Positions 51,372 through 58,980 of a DNA stretch of 64,000 nt are shown here, piece by piece. How positions within the stretch are numbered: position 1 is the first letter of the stretch; each line of letters starts with the position of its first letter. Origin of the DNA: CAYLLN01 sp964384375 (lineage in GTDB: Bacteria; Planctomycetota; Planctomycetia; Pirellulales; Pirellulaceae); contig CAYLLN010000020.1 of NCBI GenBank assembly GCA_964384375.1, positions 33,034-97,033 on the forward strand. Reading direction: 5' to 3'. Under the pieces are notes generated by a model that saw nothing but the letters and a program-made list of their open reading frames with translations, ran no database searches and was not told the DNA's origin. The translations under genes and the position numbers were made by a program.

Positions 51372-52424
51372 ATGCCTGATTTGTCCGACGGCGAGTCGGT
51401 GGAAGTCACCGGCTCGTCGGGAACAAAGTACGTCCTCAAGAATGTTGGCGGCGTCTATTCGTGCTCCTGCCCTTCATGGCGCAACCAGTCGCTGCCGATC
51501 GACCGGCGCACGTGCAAACACCTCCGCAAGCTGCGGGGCGAAGCGGCCGAACAGGAGCGATTGGGCGGAGTGATCGCCGCACCTGTCAAAAAGGCTGCCG
51601 CCGCGAAGACTGCTCCACCGCTGCTCCTGGCCCACGCCTGGGACAACGAACAGAACCTGACCGGCTGGTGGATGAGTGAGAAGCTCGACGGAATAAGAGC
51701 CCTGTGGACTGGAACGGGTCTCGTTTCGCGCCAAGGGAATCCGTTCTGTGCGCCGGCCTGGTTCACCAAGGGTCTGCCCAAGACCCCGCTCGACGGCGAG
51801 CTGTGGATTGACCGTAAGCGGTTCCAGCGCACCGTGAGCATTGTCCGTCGTCAGGACGCGGGCGAACTGTGGCGGCAGGTGCTGTACGTCGTGTTTGATG
51901 CCCCGCAGGCCGGCGGGCCGTTTGAAGAGCGCCTCCGGGTCATGGCACGGGAGGTTCGGGAAGACCGCTGCCCGTTCGTCCGCGTTCTCTATCAAGCGAT
52001 TTGCGAAGGGACCGATGGCCTGCAGAAGGAACTCGATCGAATCGAGTCCCTGGGCGGCGAAGGGCTCATGCTCCGCCAGCCTGGATCAATCTATGAAGCG
52101 GGCCGCTCGCACACGCTGCTCAAGGTCAAGCGTTTTCAAGACGCTGATGCCCGCGTCGTCGCGCACCTGCCGGGGGCCGGCCGCCACAAGGGCCGACTGG
52201 GAGCCCTGCTGGTCGAGCTGCCGAACGGAACCCAGTTCTCCGTTGGCACCGGATTCACCGATGCCCAGCGCGAAAACCCGCCGCCGATCGGCAGCGTCAT
52301 TACGTTCCGCTTCCAGGAACTGACCGACGGCGGCGTGCCACGATTCCCGTCGTTCGTGCGCGTGCGGACGGACCTCTCGGGGAAATCAACACCGCGCACG
52401 CTGCTGGAGGCCTTCGATGCTTGA
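51372..52424 (+). CDS. ATP-dependent DNA ligase with N-terminal SWIM zinc finger
   Basis: This 350-residue protein has a SWIM finger (C31-x-C33 ... C48-x-H50) followed by a nucleotidyltransferase core. Motif I is E-K-L-D-G with Lys104 as the AMP-accepting residue; L-D-G-E-L-W (motif III), E-G-L-M-L-R (IV) and L-L-K-V-K (V) follow. The C-terminal OB-fold part is short. It seals nicks in DNA, and the SWIM finger could add DNA or protein binding. A fusion with SWIM is not the usual ligase layout. ATG 51372 follows TTGGAGAACTGCCT. It overlaps the next gene by 8 bases. Confidence 0.9.
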   Translation: MPDLSDGESVEVTGSSGTKYVLKNVGGVYSCSCPSWRNQSLPIDRRTCKHLRKLRGEAAEQERLGGVIAAPVKKAAAAKTAPPLLLAHAWDNEQNLTGWWMSEKLDGIRALWTGTGLVSRQGNPFCAPAWFTKGLPKTPLDGELWIDRKRFQRTVSIVRRQDAGELWRQVLYVVFDAPQAGGPFEERLRVMAREVREDRCPFVRVLYQAICEGTDGLQKELDRIESLGGEGLMLRQPGSIYEAGRSHTLLKVKRFQDADARVVAHLPGAGRHKGRLGALLVELPNGTQFSVGTGFTDAQRENPPPIGSVITFRFQELTDGGVPRFPSFVRVRTDLSGKSTPRTLLEAFDA

Positions 52425-52839
52425 GGTGCTGGAGGTCGGCTACTGGGCCTTCGGCGGCGGGACACTGCCGGCCCACCTCTGCGAAGGGCAGATCACGAAA
52501 TGCCGCTGGTCCCGCATCGTCTTTTATGTCCGCGAAAACCTGGATGGCGGCTGGTCATTCTATATCAGCTCGAATGAACGGCTGTCGAACAAAGGGAGCG
52601 GCCGTGGGCGGGGCCGGCCAGCTTTGCGTCGCAATGTCCTCGATCTTTGCACGCCGCACGAGGCGAATTGGGCCATCGCCGCCGCCGTCGTGCGCAATCT
52701 TGACGCTCTGAAGCGTCCGGTGATGCTTAACCGGCGATTCACCGTGCGCTGGGCTGAAGCGGCGCTGGCCAAGTACAGGCGATCCGTCGAAGTTCGTTTC
52801 CTAAACCCCCGGAGAAATCCCTATGCACCGTCGTTTTGA
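52417..52839 (+). CDS. Unknown basic protein of the element cluster
   Basis: This 140-residue protein starts with ATG 52417, overlapping the ligase end (ATGCTTGA). It has beta strands (R-I-V-F-Y-V-R-E-N-L-D-G-G-W-S-F-Y-I-S-S) and an Arg/Gly-rich stretch (G-S-G-R-G-R-G-R-P-A-L-R-R-N) that may bind nucleic acid. No family is recognised. Its 3' end overlaps the WGR gene by 17 bases. Confidence 0.6.
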   Translation: MLEVLEVGYWAFGGGTLPAHLCEGQITKCRWSRIVFYVRENLDGGWSFYISSNERLSNKGSGRGRGRPALRRNVLDLCTPHEANWAIAAAVVRNLDALKRPVMLNRRFTVRWAEAALAKYRRSVEVRFLNPRRNPYAPSF

Positions 52840-53038
52840 GTTCGTTGAAGGCTCCTCGAGCAAGTTCTACGAAGTGGCCGTGGCCAGCACGTCGGTCCGC
52901 GTCACGTTCGGGCGCATCGGCACGGCAGGCCAAACGCAGACAAAGCAGTTCGCCGACGCGGCAGAGGCCCAGAAGCACGCCGAGAAGCAGATCGCCCAGA
53001 AGCTGAAGAAGGGCTACGTCGAGCAGGTAGCGGCGTAG
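52823..53038 (+). CDS. WGR-domain protein
   Basis: This 71-residue protein is a single WGR domain. S-S-K-F-Y-E-V-A-V and V-R-V-T-F-G-R-I-G-T-A-G-Q-T replace the usual W-G-R by F-G-R and keep the glycine pattern, and K-H-A-E-K-Q-I-A-Q-K-L-K-K-G-Y is the typical helix and ending. WGR domains bind DNA ends or nicks in PARP and in bacterial proteins next to repair enzymes. Its position behind a DNA ligase gene suggests that they act together. GGAGAAATCCCT precedes the ATG. Confidence 0.85.
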   Translation: MHRRFEFVEGSSSKFYEVAVASTSVRVTFGRIGTAGQTQTKQFADAAEAQKHAEKQIAQKLKKGYVEQVAA

Positions 53039-53082
53039 CGTCCCGGCAGCCCGATCTGTTTCGAGCCTTCGAGGAGTTGCAG

Positions 53083-53373
53083 ATGCCCAAAGATCAAATC
53101 GTCATCGATATCGAGCGGGGGATCGTCAGCGTCTACGCCAGCGCACCAGAGCGCCTGGAAGTTTCGCTGGTCGATTGGGTCAGCCAAGGGGTCGATCCGC
53201 GCTCGCCCAACATGGTTCAGGTCCAAGCCGGCCGCCATACACTCTCAGCCTTCATCCAAGATGTGCCAGTCGAAACCCTGAGCGAACTGGCCGGCGGATT
53301 CACCGAGCGGGCCATTGAGCTGGCTTGCGAGCAAGGGGCGCTGGTCGAATCCCAGGGAGGCATCCCATGCTGA
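53083..53373 (+). CDS. Unknown protein of the element cluster
   Basis: This 96-residue protein begins at ATG 53083 with GAGGAG eight bases upstream. It is beta-rich at the start (I-V-I-D-I-E-R-G-I-V-S-V-Y-A) and helical later (F-T-E-R-A-I-E-L-A-C-E). The stop overlaps the next start (ATGCTGA). No family recognised. Confidence 0.6.
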   Translation: MPKDQIVIDIERGIVSVYASAPERLEVSLVDWVSQGVDPRSPNMVQVQAGRHTLSAFIQDVPVETLSELAGGFTERAIELACEQGALVESQGGIPC

Positions 53374-54044
53374 ACGATCGCGAACTGGCGCTGGTGCTGG
53401 CAGCGCTGCGGCACTGGCAAGAGTCCCATGACGGCCGACTGACTAACGGCGCTTTGTGGGAGATCGCTACCGACGGCGGCAAATTCGAGGCGCTCGGCTA
53501 CGAAGAGATCGAGCGGCTCTGCCAGCGGCTAAACGCGGGAGATTCTGACCTGCCCAACGCGCCGCTGGCTGAGATGTGCCGCAAGGTGGCGGAGTCGGCC
53601 GCCAATTGGGCCGGCTGCTCGGATTGGCGCGAGGCCCGGGCCGTATTCCAAGAGCTGGGCGCCGAGTGCCGCAGACTGCTCCAGTCAGCCCAAGCTGACC
53701 TCCCTCAGCGCTACGTCCTGTACGACTTCGATGGTGGGCAACTCATTTCGACGCAGGTCTATGACGATTACAAGGAAGCTCGACAGGATGCCGAGCAGCT
53801 CCAGGACGTGCTGATTGTCCCGATTGCCGTCGGTCCGCGGCCCTCGGTGGATGCTGAAGCGGCCGAGGAGCCGTGCGCCTGCGAGCAGCCCAGTCCGTTC
53901 TGCTGCGGCATTCCCGGCATTCTCGCCCACTTCGAGAACGGCCGATTGTCGCCGGGCGCCACGGTCGAGCGCTGCGATCAATGCCAGCGCTATCCCAGTG
54001 ACGAGGCGGCCCTCGCCCAGCTCAAGCAGCTTGGGTTGGCCTGA
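53367..54044 (+). CDS. Unknown cysteine-containing protein of the element cluster
   Basis: This 225-residue protein starts at ATG 53367 (overlap with the preceding gene). The N-terminal half is helical; the C-terminal part has a cysteine cluster (C-A-C-E-Q-P-S-P-F-C-C-G-I-P-G) and C-D-Q-C, which could bind zinc. The central segment Y-V-L-Y-D-F-D-G-G-Q-L resembles a small beta strand pair. No family recognised. 115 bases separate it from the ubiquitin-like gene. Confidence 0.6.
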   Translation: MLNDRELALVLAALRHWQESHDGRLTNGALWEIATDGGKFEALGYEEIERLCQRLNAGDSDLPNAPLAEMCRKVAESAANWAGCSDWREARAVFQELGAECRRLLQSAQADLPQRYVLYDFDGGQLISTQVYDDYKEARQDAEQLQDVLIVPIAVGPRPSVDAEAAEEPCACEQPSPFCCGIPGILAHFENGRLSPGATVERCDQCQRYPSDEAALAQLKQLGLA

Positions 54045-54159
54045 ATGCAAGCGCTCGCACTCCGCGTTGTCGCTCCGCCCAATGTGTCACCAGCCCGGGC
54101 GGGACGGCTCGTCCTCGCCCGTACCTGTTTCCCCATTCTCACCCCAAGAGGTCAACCCC

Positions 54160-54378
54160 ATGAAAATCCTGTTCATCAACAATCACGGCGGCGGCTTTGC
54201 AGACACGATCGACGTGGCCGCGGGCACCACCGTCGGCAAGCTGTTCGACGACAAGCTCGGCGGCAAGCCGGCCGACTACCTGATCCGCGTCAATCGCCAG
54301 CCGGCCAGCGCCGACCAGGTGCTCCAGGAAAACGACCGGGTCTCGATCACGCCAACGAAGATCGAAGGGGCCCGCTAG
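54160..54378 (+). CDS. Beta-grasp ubiquitin-like protein (ThiS/MoaD-like Ubl)
   Basis: This 72-residue protein has the beta-grasp order of ThiS/MoaD and ubiquitin: strand (K-I-L-F-I-N-N), strand (T-I-D-V-A-A-G-T-T-V), helix (G-K-L-F-D-D-K-L), then Y-L-I-R-V-N-R-Q-P-A, D-Q-V-L-Q-E-N-D-R-V-S-I-T-P, which corresponds to the D-G-D-x-V/I-x-I/L-x-P ending. It ends K-I-E-G-A-R, with no terminal Gly-Gly. With E2, E1 and JAB genes next to it, it is the probable modifier, possibly after trimming of A-R to expose Gly70. AAGAGGTC precedes the ATG. Confidence 0.85.
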   Translation: MKILFINNHGGGFADTIDVAAGTTVGKLFDDKLGGKPADYLIRVNRQPASADQVLQENDRVSITPTKIEGAR

Positions 54379-54454
54379 GCAATCCACCCAGGCAACCGGT
54401 CCGCGCGGCACGCTTGCGCGCGGAGCTGCTGCCCCTCGATGAGGAGACTTGCCG

Positions 54455-55459
54455 ATGACGACTCCAAGTGATTTGCGGCGGCTGGCCATCCGGGCGGCTG
54501 CCAAGATCCATGAGCGACTGCGTGTCTGCCCGCGGCTGGACTGTGTGGACCGTCTTCCTGGCGGCGGGTGGGAGCGCCTGCGCAGCGCGGTCTGGCGGCA
54601 CCGCAAGGTGGATGTCCGCGGCTGGCACGCTGCCGCCGCGTCTCTGGTGGACGACCTGGACTACCAGACAGGGCTCCTGATCACCGAGCTGAAGCACTTT
54701 CGCGACCAGCTCTCCGCCGCGGCGCATCCCCCGCGGATCGCTGGCCCTCACCAAATCCTGGCGGACCTACTGGCGCTGGAAAACGAGTTCGAGTCGGTTC
54801 AGATCGACCTCCAGGAGGGGACGGTCACCGCCCAAACCGAGCCGATCGAGCTGGAGGGGCTGTGGCTGGGGCCGTTCAACATCTGCCTGTGGTGGGAGCG
54901 GCTCGGCGCGCGCCGGGCGTATGCGGTGATCGCCACCGACCCGCAGAGTCCGTCCAAGAACGATTCAATCACCCACCCGCACGTGCAGGACCGGCAGCTC
55001 TGCGAAGGCGAGGCCACGCTCCCGATCAAGGCGGCGCTGACGGAAGGGAGGCTGTTCGACTTCTTTCTGCTCGTCCGCCAAACGCTGCAGACCTATAACG
55101 AGTCCAGCCCCTATGTCCGGATCAGCGAGTGGGGAGGCACCTGTTGCAAGGACTGCGGCTGGAGCATGGACGCTGATAGCGCTTCGACGTGCGGCCGGTG
55201 CGATGAACATGTCTGCAACGAGTGTTCCCGTTACTGCCGAAGCTGTGACCAGTACGCCTGCAGCGCCTGCACTGAGGAGTGCGCCGAGTGCGAGAACACG
55301 TTCTGCAGCGAGTGTCTGACGCTCGACACGAGAACGCGCCGCCTGCTCTGTCAATCCTGTCTCGACCAAGGAGCCTCTGATGAAGACGAAGACCAATGCG
55401 AGGACGCTGCCCCTGCGGCTGACCCCGTATGCCTGGGCCAAACTGCAGCGGCTGCGTGA
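54455..55459 (+). CDS. E2-like ubiquitin-conjugating protein with cysteine-rich RING-like tail
   Basis: This 334-residue protein has a helical N-terminus (1-105), an RWD/UBC-like part (about 105-225) with T-H-P-H-V-Q-D-R-Q-L-C-E-G-E, in which H174-P175-H176 corresponds to the HPN box and Cys183 to the catalytic cysteine, and a C-terminal zinc-binding region (230-302) with eight C-x-x-C pairs as in RING or treble-clef fingers. The probable role is transfer of the ubiquitin-like protein from the E1 to targets, with an E3-like binding part on the same chain. GAGGAG lies 11 bases before ATG 54455. The 80-base overlap with the next gene is unusual and could reflect a shifted end. Confidence 0.75.
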   Translation: MTTPSDLRRLAIRAAAKIHERLRVCPRLDCVDRLPGGGWERLRSAVWRHRKVDVRGWHAAAASLVDDLDYQTGLLITELKHFRDQLSAAAHPPRIAGPHQILADLLALENEFESVQIDLQEGTVTAQTEPIELEGLWLGPFNICLWWERLGARRAYAVIATDPQSPSKNDSITHPHVQDRQLCEGEATLPIKAALTEGRLFDFFLLVRQTLQTYNESSPYVRISEWGGTCCKDCGWSMDADSASTCGRCDEHVCNECSRYCRSCDQYACSACTEECAECENTFCSECLTLDTRTRRLLCQSCLDQGASDEDEDQCEDAAPAADPVCLGQTAAAA

Positions 55460-56729
55460 CCTGGGGGACACCGAAGTCGGCGGCTTCGGGATTTCAGCGG
55501 CCGAGGATCTGCTGCTCGTCGAAGATGTTTGCCTGATCCAGCAGCAGTGCAGTTCGATCACCGTCAAGTTCGACGACGAAGCGGTCGCCGACTATTTCGA
55601 CCGGCAGGTGGACCAGGGGCTCGCGCCCGAGCGGTTCGCCCGGATCTGGATCCATACCCATCCGGGCAACAGCCCCCACCCCAGCAGCACGGACGAAGAG
55701 ACCTTCGCGCGGTGCTTCGGCAGTACGGACTGGGCCGTGATGTTCATCCTGGCCCGCGGCGGGCAGACCTATGCCCGGCTGAGGTTCAAGGCCGGTCCTA
55801 GCGGCAGCCTGATCCTGCCGGTGGAGATCGACTTCTCGCAGCCGTTTCCCAGCAGCGAATGGGGAGCCTGGGACGCCGAGTATGCCGAGTCGGTCATGCC
55901 CGAGCCGGTGGTCTGCCAGCCGGAGCACGAGCGGCTGCGCCTCGGCCCGGCTGCCAAGGAGTTCTACGACCCGGCGCAGGACGAGTGGTGGCATCGCCCG
56001 ATGTGGGACGACGCACCGCAGCTGGCCGGTCCGTTTGACGATGAGTTTTCCTTCCATCCCCGGAGACTGAAGATGAGTACTTTGGCGCCCCGTTTTGAGC
56101 GCCAGGCGGGCCTGGTGCCGCGCGAGAAGCTCGCTGGACTGGCCGTGACCGTGATCGGCGTCGGGGCGATCGGCCGGCAGGTCGCCTTGCAGCTCGCCGC
56201 CCTGGGCGTCCGCAACCTTCAGTTGATCGACTACGACCGGGTCGAACCGACGAACATCACGACCCAGGGCTATCTCGAAGCCAACCTGGGCTGGAGAAAG
56301 GTCGAGGCGACGGCCAGCGCCGTGCGGCAGATCGATCCCGAGATCACCGTCACGCTGGTCGAGGACCGCTACCGGCCGCAGCACAAGCTGGGCGAGGCGG
56401 TCTTTTGCTGCGTCGATTCGATCGACGCTCGCGCGGCCATCTGGCGCACCGCCGGCCGCCGCTGCCGATTCTGGTGCGATGGCCGGATGCTGGGCGAAGT
56501 GATGCGGATTCTGACTGTGGCCGACGAACAAGGCCGCGCCCACTATCCGACGACCCTCTTCCAGCAAGCCGAGGCCCAGACGGGCGCCTGCACCAGCCGC
56601 GGCGTGATCTACACGGCGGCCATCGCCGCCGGCATGATGCTGCACCAGTTCACCCGCTGGCTACGCGGTCAGCCGATCGATGCAGACTTATCCTTGAACC
56701 TGCTGGCCAGCGAGCTGGCCGCCGGTTGA
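55380..56729 (+). CDS. JAB/JAMM protease fused to E1-like (ThiF-family) enzyme
   Basis: This 449-residue protein joins two halves of a ubiquitin-like system. The JAB half (1-150) has Glu32 and H92-T-H94-P-x6-S102-x2-D105, an intact JAMM zinc site for isopeptidase or Ubl processing. A linker follows, then a Rossmann E1 domain from about 232: G-V-G-A-I-G (260-265) binds nucleotide, L-I-D-Y-D (282-286) ends strand 2, and A-C-T-S-R-G-V-I-Y-T-A has Cys404 at the place of the conserved ThiF-type cysteine. Activation of the Ubl as an adenylate is likely. AAGGAG precedes ATG 55380. An internal start at 56073 could also give a separate E1 of 218 residues. Confidence 0.88.
   Translation: MKTKTNARTLPLRLTPYAWAKLQRLRDLGDTEVGGFGISAAEDLLLVEDVCLIQQQCSSITVKFDDEAVADYFDRQVDQGLAPERFARIWIHTHPGNSPHPSSTDEETFARCFGSTDWAVMFILARGGQTYARLRFKAGPSGSLILPVEIDFSQPFPSSEWGAWDAEYAESVMPEPVVCQPEHERLRLGPAAKEFYDPAQDEWWHRPMWDDAPQLAGPFDDEFSFHPRRLKMSTLAPRFERQAGLVPREKLAGLAVTVIGVGAIGRQVALQLAALGVRNLQLIDYDRVEPTNITTQGYLEANLGWRKVEATASAVRQIDPEITVTLVEDRYRPQHKLGEAVFCCVDSIDARAAIWRTAGRRCRFWCDGRMLGEVMRILTVADEQGRAHYPTTLFQQAEAQTGACTSRGVIYTAAIAAGMMLHQFTRWLRGQPIDADLSLNLLASELAAG
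56062..56075 (+). promoter_or_regulatory. Internal ribosome-binding site and ATG within the JAB-E1 gene
   Basis: GGAG at 56062-56065 stands seven bases before an in-frame ATG at 56073, exactly where the E1 half begins (M-S-T-L-A-P-R-F-E-R). The separate E1-like paralogue at 60448 starts at the same domain position. A free E1 could be made from the same gene. Confidence 0.5.
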
Positions 56730-56755
56730 CCTCGTTCTGGAGGGCCACAAGAACA

Positions 56756-57289
56756 ATGTCCGAGCCGATTCCTGCTTGTATCTCGATCGGCGGCAAGCTC
56801 ACCTGGAAACTCGTCCCACAGCTCTGCGAATCAATCCAGGCCGATGGCCTGTCGCTGGAGTGGGGAGACGCCCTCTTCCGCCCGAAGACGGCCGACGAGC
56901 TGATGGAATCCTGCCGGGACGAAGAGGGGATCAATGTCCTCTGGCTCTGCGACGATCAGGCCAACTGGGGCCGCCTGCCCAACCTGGAGGATTTTCTGAC
57001 AAAGGTCGGCAAACTCCCCTTCGACCTGCGGTCGGATGGAAAGCTGGGTTTTGACCCGGACGTGATCTTCTCCCGTCCGGGCCAGCAGCCGGTCCAGATC
57101 ACGACCAATGCCCAGGGCAACTCTGTGATTGTTGCCGAACTGCTCGCGCCGATCGTCAAGATGCTCGCCAAGGCGGCCAGCGCCAAGCAGAAGCAGGCTT
57201 GGCAGACCGGCGCGCAGCGCGCACTGAAGCGGCTGCAGGCGGTCCTGCCGCCAGCCATCACGCCGTTGCCGCCGTTTGAGATCGCCTAA
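56756..57289 (+). CDS. Unknown protein of the element cluster
   Basis: This 177-residue protein starts at ATG 56756 with GGAGGG upstream. The N-terminal part is alpha/beta (K-L-T-W-K-L-V-P-Q-L, I-N-V-L-W-L-C-D-D). The C-terminal A-Q-R-A-L-K-R-L-Q-A-V-L-P-P-A-I-T-P-L-P resembles the end of the ORF at 51330 (R-A-L-K-A-L-R, L-P-P-A-I-P-P-L-P), so the two may share a peptide docking tail. Family unknown. It lies 26 bases after the JAB-E1 gene. Confidence 0.65.
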   Translation: MSEPIPACISIGGKLTWKLVPQLCESIQADGLSLEWGDALFRPKTADELMESCRDEEGINVLWLCDDQANWGRLPNLEDFLTKVGKLPFDLRSDGKLGFDPDVIFSRPGQQPVQITTNAQGNSVIVAELLAPIVKMLAKAASAKQKQAWQTGAQRALKRLQAVLPPAITPLPPFEIA

Positions 57290-57381
57290 GTGATCTCCCC
57301 GCCGATCAGTCTTGCACTCAGCCGCGCGTCTTGCCGCGCCCGTTTCCCGCATTCCTGTCACATTCTCCCTTGGAGCCCTGC

Positions 57382-58353
57382 ATGCCCACACTCCTCGATC
57401 CGCCGGCCACTGCGGCGGCCAATAATTCGCACTTGAGCCAGGCGGCGGCCGAGCGCTTGCGCTCGCTGATGGCCGCCGTGCGGCTGTCATTCATTTGGTT
57501 TGGCGTCAGAAAGACGCTCACGCAGGAGCAGAAATCTCAGGCCGCCGATGCCTTTGGCGCCGAGGGAGAATACCTCTCTGCCGCCAAGAAGCTGCTCGAC
57601 ACGTCGCATCCTGCGTACCGGGCTGTTACCGGTGTGAAGAGCCGGATCGTCGCCTACTGGCGCGGGATCTCGCTCCCGTACCCGGAGCCGGGCATCCGCC
57701 TAATCCGCCAGGATGACGTGCCGACTTTTACCGTCCAGCTCACGACCCTGCAGGCCGAATTGGCTGAAGCCGTCGAGGCGCTCAGCAACCAGTATCAGGA
57801 GCTGAAGTCGGCCGCCCGCAATCGGCTCGGGAGACTGTTCAATAGAGCCGATTACCCGTCCACACTCGTGGACCTGTTCGAAGCGAGCTACGACTTCCCC
57901 TCGGTCGAGCCGCCCGATTACCTGCGGCAGCTCAGCCCGCAGCTCTACGCCCAGGAAGCCGCGCGGGTTACGGCCCGGTTCGAGGAAGCGGTGCAACTTG
58001 CCGAGCAGGCTTTCACCGACGAACTCTCGAAACTCGTCAGCCATCTGACCGAACGCCTCGCCGGCAGCGAAGACGGCAAGCCCAAGGTGTTCCGGGACTC
58101 GGCCATCGACAACCTGCAGGAATTCTTCAACCGGTTCCGGCACCTCAACGTCCGTTCCAGCCACGAGCTGGACGAGCTGGTCGGCCAGGCGCAGCGGATT
58201 GTTAGCGGCGTCCAGCCGCAGCAGCTCCGCGACAACACCGGACTCCGCCAGCAGATCGCCACGCAGCTTTCCGGTGTGCAGTCGGTTCTCGACGGACTGC
58301 TCGTCGATCGGCCGCGGCGCAGCATCCTCCGCCGCCAGCGGCAGGACGGCTGA
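57382..58353 (+). CDS. Helical/coiled-coil protein, weakly DUF3150-like
   Basis: This 323-residue cytosolic protein is mostly helical: an N-terminal helical region (L-T-Q-E-Q-K-S-Q-A-A-D-A-F-G-A), a helix pair in the middle (A-E-L-A-E-A-V-E-A-L-S-N-Q-Y), and F-R-D-S-A-I-D-N-L-Q-E-F-F-N-R-F-R-H-L-N, a pattern I associate with phage and plasmid DUF3150-type proteins. This assignment is a resemblance, not a firm match. Ribosome site TTGGAG precedes ATG 57382. It ends three bases before the next gene. Confidence 0.65.
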   Translation: MPTLLDPPATAAANNSHLSQAAAERLRSLMAAVRLSFIWFGVRKTLTQEQKSQAADAFGAEGEYLSAAKKLLDTSHPAYRAVTGVKSRIVAYWRGISLPYPEPGIRLIRQDDVPTFTVQLTTLQAELAEAVEALSNQYQELKSAARNRLGRLFNRADYPSTLVDLFEASYDFPSVEPPDYLRQLSPQLYAQEAARVTARFEEAVQLAEQAFTDELSKLVSHLTERLAGSEDGKPKVFRDSAIDNLQEFFNRFRHLNVRSSHELDELVGQAQRIVSGVQPQQLRDNTGLRQQIATQLSGVQSVLDGLLVDRPRRSILRRQRQDG

Positions 58354-58355
58354 AG

Positions 58356-58601
58356 ATGCAAATTGTCATCGAACTGGCCGGCAGGGTCCGCTGCCTCTAC
58401 GGCGAAGCAATCGAATTGTCGGCCCTGGGCCCACTCGCCATCCGCCGCGGGTCACACGTCGAGCCAACCGCGGATGGGCGGTGGCTCTGCGATCTGTCGC
58501 CCGTCTCCGGGCCGGTGCTGGGGCCGTTTGGCTGCCGCAGTGAAGCACTGGCCGCGGAAGTGGTCTGGCTCGAAGCGTATTGGCTCGCGCCGACCGCTTG
58601 A
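58356..58601 (+). CDS. Small unknown protein
   Basis: This 81-residue protein begins at ATG 58356, two bases after the preceding stop. I-V-I-E-L-A-G-R-V-R-C-L-Y-G-E-A-I-E-L-S-A-L-G and R-R-G-S-H-V-E-P-T-A-D-G-R-W are distinctive, and I recall similar small proteins beside mobile elements in planctomycetes, without a known function. The last part contains W-L-E-A-Y-W-L. Likely a small beta domain binding DNA or protein. Confidence 0.65.
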   Translation: MQIVIELAGRVRCLYGEAIELSALGPLAIRRGSHVEPTADGRWLCDLSPVSGPVLGPFGCRSEALAAEVVWLEAYWLAPTA

Positions 58602-58705
58602 CGCCGGCATCTGAATCGAATTGCAGCGAGTTTTTCCCGGCCCGCGGTGCGCGCGAGCGTGCGGCGGGCTGGTTCCATTTTCTTGCCACGGAAAGGACTG
58701 TCTGT

Positions 58706-58894
58706 ATGACCCAACAGCAACTGGACCGGGAGGTCGCCAACAAGACGGGCGAATCGGTCGGCACGATCCGCCGCCACGGGTTCTCGCTCTTCATGCCCCT
58801 GTCGATCTTCGATCCCGATGCCGAGGAAATGGCCCAGCCACAGATCCTCGACTGGGACCAGGTCGAAGCTGAGCGCTACGCACCGGCCGCGTGA
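58706..58894 (+). CDS. Small protein with possible helix-turn-helix
   Basis: This 62-residue protein starts at ATG 58706 behind GGAAAGGACTGTCTGT. The first half (Q-Q-Q-L-D-R-E-V-A-N-K-T-G-E-S-V-G-T-I-R-R) looks like a short DNA-binding helix-turn-helix, and the second half is acidic (D-P-D-A-E-E-M-A-Q-P). Family unknown. The spacer 58602-58705 carries a GC-rich hairpin (GCCCGC ... GCGGGC, about 58639-58671). Confidence 0.55.
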   Translation: MTQQQLDREVANKTGESVGTIRRHGFSLFMPLSIFDPDAEEMAQPQILDWDQVEAERYAPAA

Positions 58895-58922
58895 GCTGCT
58901 ATTTCGTGCGGCGCAACTCCAA

Positions 58923-58945
58923 GGCGGCAGCAGCCTGCTGCCGCC
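58923..58945. repeat. Perfect 11-bp inverted repeat before the clamp gene
   Basis: GGCGGCAGCAG and CTGCTGCCGCC form an exact palindrome around one base. A transcript would fold into a GC stem with a short loop 35 bases before ATG 58981, followed by CATTCTTCCCTTT. It could be an attenuator, an mRNA-processing site or a protein site. Confidence 0.55.
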
Positions 58946-58980
58946 CATTCTTCCCTTTCGCCACAGGAGCGTTCGCCTTG

